Shown one piece after another: positions 1 through 10,799 of a stretch of 64,000 nt of DNA. Source of the DNA: Ariolimax columbianus (Eukaryota > Mollusca > Gastropoda > Stylommatophora > Arionidae); contig JAVGWX010000002.1 of assembly GCA_036924085.1 (NCBI GenBank), positions 52,454,105 through 52,518,104 of the forward strand. Reading direction: 5' to 3'. The position numbers were made by a program, and so were the translations under genes. Each line of letters begins with the position of its first letter. The stretch's first letter is position 1. The notes beneath the pieces are model-generated. The model did no database searches. It was given only the letters and a program-made list of their open reading frames with translations, and was not told where the DNA came from.

Positions 1-369
1 AAAATGTGGACCGCGGTAGGAACTACTGTGCTCGTGCTCTGTCATCGGTACTTTCAGCAATGAAAAGGACTGAGTACATATCAGTGCGACCAGGTTCAAT
101 AAAATAGGTACTATTGGCCTTTTCCCTTCAAGTTCCAAACTTTACATTGAAGATAAAGGTCCTTATCTGACTATACGTTTAATAAAATCATTTCAGAGTT
201 CTGTATGGTTTTCAACAAGCCAATGGCACTCTTTGTTGTTATTGGGTTTTTTTTTCTGTTTCCATGGGTACAATGATTGCAGCTTCCACTAAAAGTCACC
301 AAACTACAATTTAAGAGCAACTGGTCTTAAGCATTTATTTTAAAAGGTATCAAGTGACTGTCCTCTTAC

Positions 370-484
370 CTGATATTATAAGTCCTTTCTGAAAACCATC
401 ATATAAAGTTTCCACGTCATCGTAAAAGGTAACGGTCAACAGGTGGTCATCACATAAATATGACACACGTCCCCCATCAGTACC
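370..484 (-). CDS. ACSL-family long-chain acyl-CoA ligase, second coding exon
   Basis: This 115-nt exon encodes 38 residues plus one base. It contains YLCDDHLL and FYDDVETLYDGFQKG, matching the N-terminal FYDDVxTLYEGFQRG block of animal ACSL1/5/6 enzymes, which activate long-chain fatty acids to acyl-CoA at ER and mitochondrial outer membranes. On the minus strand it is preceded by the acceptor ...CATCCATAG and followed by the donor GTAAGAGG. Its phase (0 in, 1 out) fits the upstream exon at 16808-16939, which ends in phase 0. The AMP-binding and catalytic exons lie beyond the left edge, so the gene is partial here. The family call rests on remembered ACSL sequences; the exact paralog is not resolved. 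Confidence 0.85.
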
Positions 485-660
485 CTATGGATGAGAGAAG
501 ATGGTCATTTTTATGTCATTTGGAAGTTGAATAACAAAAGCATGGACAGCTAGTGTACGTGGAGATAGACAACACAAAATATGATCAAACAGGCATCAAT
601 CAGTTAATGGGCTGAGAGCAGCCAGCGATTCAAACTGGCAACAGGGTCAATGTACCGGAT

Positions 661-2140
661 CTTGCGGCTAAACGACAACCCAAACTACGTGGGCGTCACA
701 TTTGATCGGCGCATGACATGGAAAACTTAGATCGATATAAAACAAATGAGAACAAGCCAAAGAATGGCAATCATGAAGAAACTTACTGGCAAAAGCTGGG
801 GAGCAGATGAGAGAATATTGAAGAAACTGTACACTGGAAGAGTGAGACCAGTTCTTGAGTATGACATTGCAGCCTGGGCAACAACAGCAAAGGCGAACTT
901 CGATAAAATCAACAAACTTCAAAACCAAGTCTAGAAAATTATAACAGGATGCATGAAGTCAACACCAATTGTAGAACTTGAGAATATTACACATCTGCAA
1001 TCCGTGAACAATAGAAGAGACCGCAGAGCTCAGCAGCAAGCAGAGAATCTAAGAAGACTGGCAGACAATAAAAATGCACAAAGAGACTAAATACATTTAA
1101 AAAAGGGAGACTAAAGCCGAGAAACTTTGTAGAAATAGTCAAAACAAAGATGAGAGAAAACCATACGAACGTCATATCAACACCAAAGCCCATCTCTACT
1201 GTACACAAACCGATTTGGAAGTATCACATCTTTCCAGGGGTGATGGAAAACCAGGTATCGGATACAAGAACAGCCAGATTGAAAAGAAAAGAAGAGACAT
1301 AACCCTGAAGCACATAAAGAAAAACTACCGAAGCACTGACTGGACCATTGCATACACTGACCGTTCTGAAACAAACGAAACAGAAAATGGAGGGATGGAA
1401 ATTTCTGAACCTAACAAACGGAAGAAAGATAACACTGGCAGCTGAAACATTCTCAAGCAATCTCAGAGGCAGAGGCATTGAAAGCTGCAGTAAAAGAAAT
1501 GCTGACAGGCACAAGCAATGAAAGAGATATAATCTTTTTTACAGATACCCCGTCCTTGGTAACCGTACTGAAAAGCCAGAAAAATTAAGAACTAAATGAT
1601 TTAAGATCAGTACTCTGTCAACTATGCCAGCACTCTTCACCCAAAATATGCGTGGCACAGTGGGTTCCATCCCACTTTAACATCCAAGGCAACGAGGAGG
1701 CAAACAGACAAGCAAAAGAAGGTGGAAGGTTACCACAACCAGATTCTAGTATGACCTACGAAGAATCCAAAAGGTTTTTAGGGCCAGATACATGGATAAG
1801 TGGGAAATAGAGCATAATGTCTACACAATGAATGATGCTTATTACCAGTTGAACAGAAGAGATCAGTTGTGGGTCTTCAGACTCCGCACAGGCCACAACA
1901 GACTGAGGTACCATCTATTCAATAAACTGAAAATGGGTGCTACTGACGAATGCACTTGTGGTATAGGGAAAATGACCCTTGAACATCTGCTGCAAAATTG
2001 CCCGATATACGAGAACTAGAGAAAGCACATGTGGTCATCACCAGTGCCAACACTAGACAAGCTCTATGGCAGTGTCGACAGCCTCAGGGTGACCGCTGCT
2101 TTCTTCGAACAAAGACGAAGAAGAAGAAGAAGAGGAAGAA
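661..2140 (+). mobile_element. RNase H-bearing I/Nimb-like LINE, 5'-truncated decayed copy
   Basis: The interval aligns with the last third of the long copy at 57717-62025, starting at a shared stretch around GGCTAAACGACAACCC. Recognisable pieces in broken frames are the post-RT region (MRTSQRMAIMKKL, RVRPVLEYDIAAW), an RNase H remnant (AYTDRS near 1350, IQGNEEANRQAKEG near 1685) and the C-terminal zinc-knuckle-like CTCGIGKMTLEHLLQNC at 1952-2002. Multiple stops and frameshifts show it is dead. It ends in a GAA-rich tail at about 2115-2140, as do the other copies. The 5' truncation is typical of target-primed reverse transcription. Confidence 0.85.
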
Positions 2141-2144
2141 CCGG

Positions 2145-2345
2145 TTCTGACCAAGACCCTATTCCGCCTTCAAACGGCGGTGCTGGAAACAGGCTGCCCT
2201 AGTGTAGTCACGCTAAGAGAATAGAGATCGCAGTGAGAAGCCAAATCAGTTTCTAAAAAAATAAAGCCAACTCAAACCTGGTGTTTCCGATTGAAATGCG
2301 CCGCAGATGTCGCAATTTTGCTGTAAACTATGACTCATCGTCGAA
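2145..2345 (+). repeat. GAA-tailed SINE-like family (SINE-A), diverged copy
   Basis: The interval matches the middle of SINE-A: GGTCTTGGTC-like start, GGTGCTGGAAACAGGCTGC, TAAGAGAATAGAGATC, then the TGTAAACTA block and a short GAAGAAAAG tail. It lies immediately downstream of a LINE that also ends in GAA repeats. Divergent but recognisable by eye. Confidence 0.55.
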
Positions 2346-2837
2346 GAAAAGTAGCTGACACAAAACAAAATTGGCTGTTATTTTGACAGAACCGCACCAG
2401 TGTTTGGCTGGGTCTAAAATATGAGCTAATAATAGTAATATTGTAACTTGCCAAACATTTGGTATGACGTGTCTATTGTTGTTGTTGAAAGCCACTTGTC
2501 ATAAAATAATTTTTTTTAAACTGTCATTCGCCATTTTTCCCCATTGCTGGATTATCTGAGGGGTTTTGAAGGCTGAAAACTACAGACTGTTTCGCCACTG
2601 CTGTCGCCACGTCGTGTGCTGGCTATGTGTACTTGTACTGAGTTAATTTAACTTCCGATGACGCTCATTTAGAAGCGGGGTACAGTGGCTCTTACAGTGG
2701 CGTACTTTGGAAGGTGGACCTGGATCCTCCTGACAGTAGTGCAATGGGAGGCTTCTTGGTAAACTCACAGCTATGGGGACCACATTATTGACAGTTTGAC
2801 AGACATGGGTTGCGTTTTCTCCCGATGAGGATGTTTC

Positions 2838-2917
2838 TTATCCTGCTACTTGCAAAGCCCTGTTCGGGACTTGGTAGCGGGAGATTGAGAACGAACGCAA
2901 AAGAAAAAGAAGAAAGT
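2838..2917 (+). repeat. SINE-A 3'-end copy with A/G-rich tail
   Basis: It carries the family's 3' block: CCTGCTACTTGCAAAGCCCTG, GGGAGATTGAGAACGAACGC, then AAAAGAAAAAGAAGAAAG. Only the last ~80 bp of the family is present. Confidence 0.7.
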
Positions 2918-2995
2918 AATGGCATACTGATGCGCTTCTGAACTGCACACGTGTCAAGAAACGTGTAACAGCCAAACTGGTGAACATTTGTAAAG

Positions 2996-3023
2996 TGCAC
3001 GCTCTGCAAAGGACGTGCTACTT
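2996..3023 (+). mobile_element. RTE-like LINE 3' terminus stub
   Basis: GCACGCTCTGCAAAGGACGTGC matches the 3' end of the RTE-like copies ending near 9220 and 15452. It is directly followed by a long (TA)n run. Only the terminal ~28 bp can be recognised. Confidence 0.45.
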
Positions 3024-3026
3024 ACG

Positions 3027-3027
<1 letters not shown>

Positions 3028-3116
<89 letters not shown>
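3028..3116. repeat. (TA)n microsatellite
   Basis: About 44 near-perfect TA units, then a short CA-rich stretch (ACACACGCATACATACACAAAC). Both lie inside the ACSL intron. Confidence 0.95.
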
Positions 3117-3117
<1 letters not shown>

Positions 3118-3599
3118 ATACACACACGCATACATACACAAACAAACACATAAACACACACAAAAAGACATAGACATGTTTAGTGGCTGAACTTGCCTTT
3201 AACTGCACGATTGTAGACAGATAACTAACCTGATGTACAGTATTCGAGGCATCTACCTCTGATTAACGGGAAAACGAGTTATTTGCTCTTTTATCACTGC
3301 ATGGTACATTGTTTCTATAGCTTCCAATCAAAGCACGAAGGGTACTCCAAACCCGCCATGACACTGGCCTGTGTGAATGGCAGGGTGAACAACCTTAAGT
3401 TGGAAGTCCTCTACCATGAAGGGGTTACATGACTGGCACTATTAATCGTCTCTTACGGCATGATCTCGGCGCAACAGTGGCCATACTCTTCTTTTCTCCC
3501 ACACATATCATTCCTTATTAAACCACTTGGGTAAAAGTAAACTTTATAAAACTGTGGATCATTTTCAACAATCACTTTTAAATTTACATTTCGAGCGTG

Positions 3600-4010
3600 T
3601 CAGTCTTGAGTTGTTTAGTTCAAATATCTGGGATCTATAATCGGAGTCTAAGGGAGGAAGGCAGAGATAAGAATCAAATCTGCACAAGCAATGTTGATCC
3701 TCTCATAAATAAATTCTTTATGGAAAGATAAATGTATCGCACTCAAAACCAAGATCAATCTGATGCAAACGCTGATGCTCTAGGTATACATGTATGCATG
3801 TGAGGCATGGACACTGAATGCGGAAATAGAGCGAAACATCCAGGCGATGGAGATGAGATGGTTCAGACAGATTCTTTGAATAACTTACAGGGATCGTGTC
3901 ACAAACGTCCACATACGAAACACAATCACCCAGTTTATTGGACCTTATCAAAACCTCCTTTCAGTGGTAAAGACACGCAAGCTTCAATGGTACGACTAGA
4001 CTGTCTCCTC
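3600..4010 (+). mobile_element. RTE-like LINE fragment (post-RT region)
   Basis: Conceptual translation in broken frames gives the region following the RT active site of RTE-type elements: an LGSIIG-like start, KTKINLMQTLML, YACEAWTLNAEIERNIQAME, MRWFRQIL, RDRVTNVHIRNTI and VVKTRKLQWYD. This is the familiar ...YACESWTL...RRIQAMEMRCYRRIL block. Several stops are present. No EN or RT catalytic motifs are in this piece. Confidence 0.75.
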
Positions 4011-4825
4011 TATCTGGTCATTACTTCCAGCTATTTAGTAACCATAGTTATTTTTAACCTCGATCGAATATTGCTGACGTATCTCTGGTTGTTGCAGGGC
4101 TGACGTGCTTATTGAAGAAAACTGATATTTTGAGCACTTAATTTTTTTAGTTTGATCCTTAATTTTTTTAACTATCGGATTGTATTCAGAGTTGATATCA
4201 GATCTTTCTTTTGACATTAGCAACATTTTATAACTATCGGATTGAAATCAGAGATTACTAGGATATACTAAGAGAAACTCTAAGATATGTTTTGACATTA
4301 GCAACATTGTTATTGATTCTATCCCTGATTATGACATGGTCAATTTGATTTCGCTTTCTATCTCCAGGGCTATTCCACTTATATCATTTCTTAGCTGTAT
4401 GTCTGAAAAATATGTTGCAGATGACGATACCGTTTTCTTCATCGAACTGAATTAGCCTATAACTTCTGTCATTCCTAGTGCCTAAGTCATGTTGTCCGAC
4501 ACTCTACTAGTATTTCCTTCTTTCAAATTGTGCATTCATATATCCACATGAATAGTAAGACATCTGATAATTTTGCTACCTTGAGCAATTGTTGCAAGTC
4601 GTCATAGTATTTGTCTATGTGTTCAACATGATAATCTGTGGTAGTAGCATAGGTCTGGGATATCGCCATGTCGAATGATCTAGCCCTGATTTTGAGTAGC
4701 AATATTCTATCTTTATGCGCCCAGTAACCACTGATATGTTTTTTTAATGAACATACACACTCCTCGTTTGTGAACATCTCCTCCTGAGTGTATGCATATA
4801 TGATCTTCACGTCTTATAACTCAAC
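4011..4825. other. No recognised gene or repeat
   Basis: AT-rich intronic DNA with only short chance ORFs. I saw no splice-bounded exon and no similarity to the repeat families named elsewhere. Confidence 0.5.
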
Positions 4826-6232
4826 TTAACTTAACTTAACGTCGTTATACTGGTTTATAAGAGTATGTATACAACCAGTTTAATTTACATTACCTTGTTC
4901 TAAAAACTATGCGCATCCAATTTATTCTTTAATGCATTAATTATCACTTCCTCCACTACCTCCTGTGGCAATGCATTTCAAGCATTCACTACTCACTGAC
5001 TAAAAAAATATTTCCTAATATCTAATCTAAATATTTCCTAATCTGGACCTCGCTTTAGTTAATTTTTAGCTATGACCTCTTGTTCTTGTGGGTGGCTGTA
5101 TTTAAAAAAACCTACTATAGTCTAATTTATCCGTTCCTCTAATCATCTTATAAACCTGAATTAAGTCACCTCGAGTTCTTCTCTTTTCTAGACACTGTAG
5201 GTCAATCTTACCTCATAACTGTAATTCTGGAATCCCACTATCAGTTTTGTCGCTCTTTTTTATATTCTTTCCAGCATGTTTATATCCCCTCTATGATAAG
5301 GACTCCACACCTGTACACAGTACTCCAATCTAGGTATAATTAATGCTTTATACAGTTTGACTATCACTTCCTTGCTGGTATGTTTAATATTTCTTTTTAT
5401 CATACCTAACATTGCATTTGCCTTTTTCACTGCTACCTGAACATGCTCCCTCACCTTACCTGTATGATCTATTATAACCCCTATGTTTCTTTCCTTATCT
5501 ATCTTTCTAATATTGTTCTCGCCCATTCTGTAATTATGTTCCATATTGGGTCTACCAATGTGGATGACTGTAAATTTATCTACATTAAACTCCATTTACA
5601 GACCATTCTCGAATTTCATCTAAATCCTACCTCAAAATATCCACTTCTGCTTTAGGTGAGACACTAGTGTATTGTTTTGTGTTATCAGCAAATTTTGCAA
5701 TCATGGATCCCATATCAATGTCCAAATCGTGTATATATATCAAGAACAAAACTGGTACCAAAACCGAGCCCTGTGGCACTCCACTTTTCACTTAACATCG
5801 CTTAGAGTACTCCTTATTTATGCCCACCCTGTGCCTTCTTCTCGTTAACCAATTTTCAATCCATTTGGCAACTTCCCCACCTATTCCATGTGATTTTAAC
5901 TTTCGAAATAATCTTTGATGAACTACTCTATCAAAGGCCTTTGCAAAATCTAGATAAATAACACCCACTGGCTCCCCTTTATCTATCATTTTAGTAATCT
6001 CCTCCAAGAATTCAAATAGATTTTTTAAGCTCGATCTCCCTCTAGTAAACCCATGCTGGTTAATTCTAATTAGATTAAACCTGTCTAAATGCATTGCAAA
6101 GTTTTCTTTGATTATTGACTAACAATTTACAGACTATGCTTGTTAAAATCGCCAAATTATAATTTGCTAGATCCGACTTTTAGCCCGTTTTCAATAAGGG
6201 TATCCCTCCTGCATCTTTCCAATCCCGTGTAA
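4826..6232 (-). mobile_element. CR1-like LINE, 5'-truncated copy
   Basis: Read on the minus strand, the order matches the longer copy at 18057-21320: [48 protein letters not shown]-like active-site region near 5690, [39 protein letters not shown]. Several in-frame stops and frameshifts break it. The 3' end lies at 4826, in tandem TTAAG units (read as CTTAACTTAACTTAAC on the plus strand). This fits the short-repeat 3' tails known for CR1 elements. Confidence 0.9.
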
Positions 6233-6429
6233 CCAACGTCCGTCCACTGTGTCTCCTGTAACCCTAGAATAGCTAAGTCTGTATGTTTTGCTTCGGAAAT
6301 CAGGTTGTTAAATGTTCATGCTTGATGCTTACTTACTTTCCGTGTCCGGCAAACTCACATAGTATGGGTACAAAATCCAGCCTCCGAGGATGCTCTTTCA
6401 TTTACCACCATCAGGTTCTTCATTGTACA

Positions 6430-6720
6430 GAATTCCTACAGACTGGGACAATTACTCATGTGTTCCTTCTCATTAACAGCCCCACATTCCCATCCCCATT
6501 CATCGTCTGTATATCCCCACTTCTTCAGGTTAGACCCATATCTGGACACACCCGTTTTTAACCTGTTTACAGACCTCCACATAGTATACGGCAAATTATG
6601 TCTTAGTGCGAGCTTCTTTAATTTCCATCCACCCTTCATCGTTCTTTTGACCTCTTTTACGATATGGTTTCTCTCAAGGTTCTGTTCTGAAGGCCGTACA
6701 ATATACAGCAAACTTTTCCT
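6430..6720 (-). mobile_element. Jockey-like LINE C-terminal fragment
   Basis: The minus-strand reading frame contains TMWRSVNRLKTGVSRYGSNL and KWGYTDDEWGWECGAVNEKE followed by HMSNCP. This is the C-terminal RLRTGxxxxxxxLxKWG...CxCGxxxxxxHLxxxCP zinc-knuckle tail of Jockey-type ORF2 proteins. Only about 90 residues remain. Confidence 0.75.
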
Positions 6721-6739
6721 CGATGTCAGTCGTTACCTT

Positions 6740-7330
6740 TCTAGTCTATGTCCAAATAGAGGGTGTCTCTGATCAAAGAACTGATTTTTCCTTTCAATCT
6801 CCCACGCCACGCTCCTTCTAAAGCCCTGATGTGCAACAATGGATATCCGTGGTGAAGTATGACTAATGCTATAAAGTAAAACCATTTACTACATAGTTGA
6901 ACACCGTTGTCGAAGGACACCACAAAAATTAATTTTTTTTTTAAAACCACCGCCATCTTGGAATCGTAACTTACAAATGTCAAAGCAAGATAATTGTCCA
7001 TTTTACAAAGAATCAAACAGCAAATTTAGATGTTATTTTCCATTAACAAAAAAACAAAAAAACATTTGCCGAGGCCTATAAAAACTGAACAATAGGAACA
7101 TTCCCACATTGCAGGAAAGGATATGAACACAATATAATTTACAGAATGACTTTTCCTGAATTGGAAGAGGTCAAATTTAAGGTAGATCCTTCCAAAAAGC
7201 TACAGTTGCAGATTAACATACTGACGTCCAAGTAGGTTAAAAGAGGTCATCACCGTTGTCATCTTACAACACACGTTAGTTGTTGTGGACGGGAAATCTA
7301 CTATTGTATATTTGTAAAAAAGTACTTAGT
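6740..7330. other. No recognised gene
   Basis: AT-rich intronic sequence between a Jockey fragment and the 50-bp minisatellite. Only short, composition-driven ORFs are present. Confidence 0.5.
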
Positions 7331-7331
7331 T

Positions 7332-7930
7332 CTTAGTCGACCTGTACTTCTACAGAGGCAGATGCCCCGGTGCAGGTCCCACTTAGTCGACCTGTATTTC
7401 TACAGAGGCAGATGCCCCGGTGCAGGTCCCACTTAGTCGACCTGTATTTCTACAGAGGCAGATGCCCCGGTGCAGGTCCCACTTAGTCGACCTGTACTTC
7501 TACAGAGACAGATGCCCCTGTGCAGGTCCCACTTAGTCGACCTGTACTTCTACAGAGACAGATGCCCCTGTGCAGGTCACACTTAGTCGACCTGTACTTC
7601 TAAAGAGACAGATGCCCCTGTGCAGGTCCCACTTAGTCGACTTGTACTTCTTCAGGGGCAGATGTCCCTGTGCAGGTCCCACTTAGTCGACCTGTACTTC
7701 TACAGAGACAGATGCCCCTGTGCAGGTCACACTTAGTCGACCTGTACTTCTACAGAGACAGATGCCCCTGTGCAGGTCCCACTTAGTCGACCTGTACTTC
7801 TACAGAGGCAGATGCCCCGGTGCAGGTCCCACTTAGTCGACCTGTACTTCTACAGAGGCAGATGCCCCGGTGCAGGTCCCACTTAGTCGACCTGTACTTC
7901 TACAGAGACATATGCCCCTGTGCAGGTCAC
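7332..7930. repeat. 50-bp minisatellite, about 12 units
   Basis: Contiguous direct repeats of exactly 50 bp, with unit starts at 7381, 7431, 7481 and so on to 7881, and no indels between them. Each unit carries ACTTAGTCGACCTG, TTCTACAGAG, CAGATGCCCC and TGCAGGTC. Two sequence types (GCCCCGG with AGAGGCAG, GCCCCTG with AGAGACAG) occur in blocks. There are no spacers and no ORF of interest. Confidence 0.97.
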
Positions 7931-8019
7931 AGCTCTGGTATGACCTGGATGTAGCCAGGAGGAGCATTTCCTGGTTAACGGGCTAGGCTCGAGCAGCTTA
8001 ATACTCCGCAGCGTTTGGA

Positions 8020-8275
8020 CAAGTTCCGCTGAGGGTGATTAATCATCTTAATAGACTCAAACACTAGAGCAAAGTAGACATGCAACATGATAGGCGACAT
8101 CTTTGCTGCTCTAAACAAACCATTTAACAATGGGTTGTGTTATGCTATGTCACACATTTAGTCGCTTCTTACGACATGCTCTTTGTGGGGCTGGGGTGCT
8201 ATTCTTGTCCATGTCATACACAAAGACCCCGGCGGACCACTCGGGTACACGGGAACACGGTCATATTAATAACTC
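8020..8275. repeat. Dispersed SINE-like repeat (TCGTAAGAGG core), diverged
   Basis: The stretch CAAACACTAGAGCAAAGTAG ... ATAGGCGACATCT ... GCTCTAAACAAACCA at 8055-8120 is repeated with changes at 11583-11655. It is followed by AGTCGCTTCTTACGACATGC, which recurs in inverted form at 41310 and elsewhere. Repetition is seen directly; classification as a SINE is inference. Confidence 0.45.
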
Positions 8276-8339
8276 GGAAACATGGTGACTGCACTAACAA
8301 ATAATGAGTACGCGTTTGGACATCAGAAACGCATCTACA

Positions 8340-8750
8340 CCCCTCTTGACTTTGAGCTGCTGAATAAAAATTTAGCACCCATAAATGAGAGACTCACAAA
8401 CCCCAAATTACTGAGTAGCTGTGAACGGTAAGCAACACAACACTCTTAATTATATAATATGGAGCAAGGTGCCGAAGAATATATTCCACTCTACGAAAAG
8501 AATATAATTATGTTTACTTAGTGCTGTTGCAGAGTTTAATAAAGGGTCACATGCAGCATCCATTTTTAAGGATATTTTAGGTATTAATAGTAGAAAAGAA
8601 GGATACGGTTCGACAGATGCAAGAAAGAGAAAACAACTTTTTCTTACGTTTGATAATGCCGAAAAAAAACTGTCGCAAAGGAAGAAAGTGCGGCTCCTAG
8701 CCAAACCAAAAGTCAAGCAGAAAGCTGGATATTCATCAGGTATCTACTAG
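8340..8750 (+). pseudogene. Mutator-like transposase-type protein, C-terminal fragment (broken)
   Basis: One frame reads LLNKNLAPINERLTNPKLL, then IWSKVPKNIFHSTKRI, an in-frame TAA near 8505, LSAVAEFNKGSHAASIFKDI, LGINSRKEGYGSTDARKRK and a lysine-rich tail ending YSSGIY with TAG at 8748-8750. The order (NPxLLxxC, xxWxxxPKxxFxS, AVxxFNxG, LGI..G, basic tail, YxxGxF end) is one I associate with the C-termini of invertebrate Mutator-like transposase proteins. That family call is from memory. The internal stop and a lost segment (8426-8458) indicate a dead copy. Confidence 0.6.
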
Positions 8751-8894
8751 CTTCACTATGAGTACAGTCTTTATCTTCCATGAAGCAGATAACTACATTG
8801 GCGTCATAGTAAAACTAAAATGTGAATATCTCTTCATTTTGTTTTCAGTTACTAAAAAAAAGACTGTTATACTGTAATCCTGTGGTGTTCATAA

Positions 8895-9222
8895 AAATCT
8901 CGTGGACAACGAAAGAAAGATTCAAATCCATCCGGGAAGACCTGAATGTAGAGGAGAATTGGCTCATAAATGACGTAATGACCCGAAAACTGAGGTTTAT
9001 TGGACACGTCAAACGACACAACGGATTGGAGTGGTTATGGAAGGGATGACCACTGGGAAGAGAAGCAGAAGCCCTTCGAGAAGACGATGGACCCAGGACA
9101 TCAAGGATACGTTGGATTTGACCGTGCAGCAGGCCGGAAAACTGGCGAAAGATAGTTTCCTATAGACAGGCTGTCATGAGAGCGACGTTCTGCAAAGGAC
9201 ATGCTACATGATGATGATGGAG
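8895..9222 (+). mobile_element. RTE-like LINE 3' end
   Basis: Translation gives IREDLNVEENWLINDVMTRK and LRFIGHVKRHNGLEWLWKG, then a PSRRRWTQDIKD block. This is the C-terminus of the RTE-like element also seen at 13565-15452, where the equivalent is RVEHREELVYQF and the IKRHNSLERTVVEG-type block. It ends GAGCGACGTTCTGCAAAGGAC, ATGCTACATGATGATGATGG, a terminus shared with the other copies. Confidence 0.8.
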
Positions 9223-10235
9223 GTGTTGATTCAGAAACAGTGTGTGCCATATCCAAGGTAGCCAAATCTCGTCTAAACTCAATTATGTAAATTGCCTTTA
9301 AGTACCATACCTGACCAATGTTTTGTCGTAGGCCATCTCTCCATCTGATTGGTGGACGTCCGGAAAGACGATTATAGGTGAATGGCCACCATGACGTCAC
9401 TTTACGTGTCCACCTATTGTAAGGCATGCGTACCACGTGGCCTGCCCACCTGTACTTTCTTAGTAACGACGGATCTACGTCATTTAAGCAGGTTTGACTG
9501 CTGATGGCGGTGTTGCGGATGTGAACGTAGTGAAAGTGACAGTGTTCTACATTCCATCGCTGGTTGGGTGGCTTGGAGCCGGGCCATGTTACTTTTTCCG
9601 TAGGTTCCACACCTCGCAGCCATACACCATCACTGGAATGACCAGCTGTTGAAGGTGTGAGCTCTCGCTTTGTGGTTTTTCATCTGTTCAAGTACGGTCT
9701 TGATGCGGTTGAAGCTGAACCCGCAGCCAACCTTCTCGAGATCTCTTTATGCATGTCATGGAAGTTCGTAATTTCTTGGCCCAAGTAGATGTACGAATTC
9801 ACGTTTTTGACGGAATCAGTTCCGAGCCGCATTTCATCACAGGGACAGAAACTGCCCAGCATGCATTGTGTCTTTTGTCTATTTATTCTTAGACCAACTG
9901 CCTCGCTTGCATTGTTGAGGCATTGCTCAGCTTCCTTGATACTGTAGCGGATGATGACTATGTCATCTGCAAAATGGAGATGGTTGAGCATTTCTTTGTC
10001 TATGGTAATGCCCCTATCATACCAATTTAGTGTGCGTAAGAATTCCTCAAGGGTTGTTGTGCATAGCCGTGTACCCTCCTGTCGTACGCCGCGTTCAATG
10101 TATATGTTAATTGATTGGTAAAAAAGGGTGATATTTGTAGAGCAGCCTTCGTTTATATCTGCTATAAGCCGCGTATATTGTTCCTCGATACCTTGATTTC
10201 GTAGAGCATGTGTGACTGGAGTCACACTAATGCTT
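9223..10235 (-). mobile_element. RTE-like LINE, RT and C-terminal part
   Basis: On the minus strand, 10235 down to 9680 reads HALRNQGIEEQYTRLIADIN, the RQEGTRL block (decayed RQGDTLSP), HLHFADDIVII with the FADD catalytic motif at about 9970, then MLGSFCPCDEMRL and YIYLGQEI. The interval 9610-9223 adds RYRWAGHVVRMPYNRWTRKV and LSGRPPIRWRDGL, the usual C-terminal block. A frameshift separates the two pieces. The 5' part continues at 10602-10790 beyond an inserted SINE-A copy. Confidence 0.85.
10223..10235. repeat. Target-site duplication, left copy
   Basis: CACACTAATGCTT here and again at 10590-10602 exactly brackets the SINE-A copy between them. The RTE-like reading frame (...EKAFGSI | SVTPVTHALRNQG...) joins across the pair when the insert is removed. 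Confidence 0.85.
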
Positions 10236-10589
10236 GGGATCAAGATGTTGAGCAGCGCATGAGTTGCAGTGGTCAGCGACTCATGGCTGACTGCTAGCGT
10301 CAGGGCCAGCGAACCAAAGCTGCCAAGACCCTTCTACACCTCCACGTGGTGATCCTGGATGACAGGCTGCAGCAGTGCAGACTGGCTAAGGAGAAGGGAT
10401 CGAAGAGGGAATGCTAACCCGGTACTCACAACATGCTTGCTGAAGTCGGATGTGTTGGACTGAAAGGTGCAAATATCGCAGTCAAGCTGTAAACTACGAC
10501 ACAACGCATTCCGTTCTCTGGATTACATTCTGCTACTAAAGCCCTTTCAGTGTTTGGTAGTGGGAGATTGAGAATGAACGAAGCCAAGC
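10236..10589 (+). mobile_element. SINE-A, full-length copy inserted in an RTE-like LINE
   Basis: This 354-bp copy is bounded by a perfect 13-bp duplication. It gives the family's probable ends: 5' GGGATCAAGATGTTGAGCAG and 3' GAGAATGAACGAAGCCAAGC. Internal landmarks shared by other copies are GGCCAGCGAACCA, CTGGATGACAGGCTGC, CTGAAGTCGGATGTGTTGGA, TGCAAATATCGCAGTCAAGC, CGCATTCCGTTCTC and GGGAGATTGAGAATGAACG. It has no ORF. Its 3' end has the degenerate form of the GAA tail found on other copies. Mobilised in trans by a LINE (inference). Confidence 0.85.
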
Positions 10590-10602
10590 CACACTAATGC
10601 TT
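10590..10602. repeat. Target-site duplication, right copy
   Basis: CACACTAATGCTT, identical to 10223-10235, on the far side of the SINE-A insertion. Confidence 0.85.
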
Positions 10603-10790
10603 CCGAAGGCTTTTTCATAGTCCCCGAACACTAGGCATAGGGCATACGCACTTCACTTACCCTCTCCGTTAGCTAGCTGATAGTGTGGAGGTGGGCAATG
10701 GTGGAGTAGCCTTTCTTGAATCCCGCTTGCTTTCGTAGCTAAATCTCATCGTTGCCTTTCTAGTCTGTTCATAACTACTCTACTAAAAAT
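10602..10790 (-). mobile_element. RTE-like LINE, RT 5' portion (same element as 9223-10235)
   Basis: Minus-strand translation shows the block QAGFRKGYSTIDH in decayed form (SGIQERLLHHCPP / GFKKGYSTI) and FGDYEKAFGSI, corresponding to RT motifs 1-2 (FVDYEKAFDSV). It runs directly into the target-site duplication of the SINE-A insert and resumes beyond it. Confidence 0.7.
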
Positions 10791-10799
10791 AATAACTTT

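Noticed and set aside
7332..7930. Regularly spaced direct repeats suggesting a CRISPR array
   Set aside because: The 50-bp units are contiguous with no unique spacers, and the window is clearly eukaryotic (spliced genes, LINEs).
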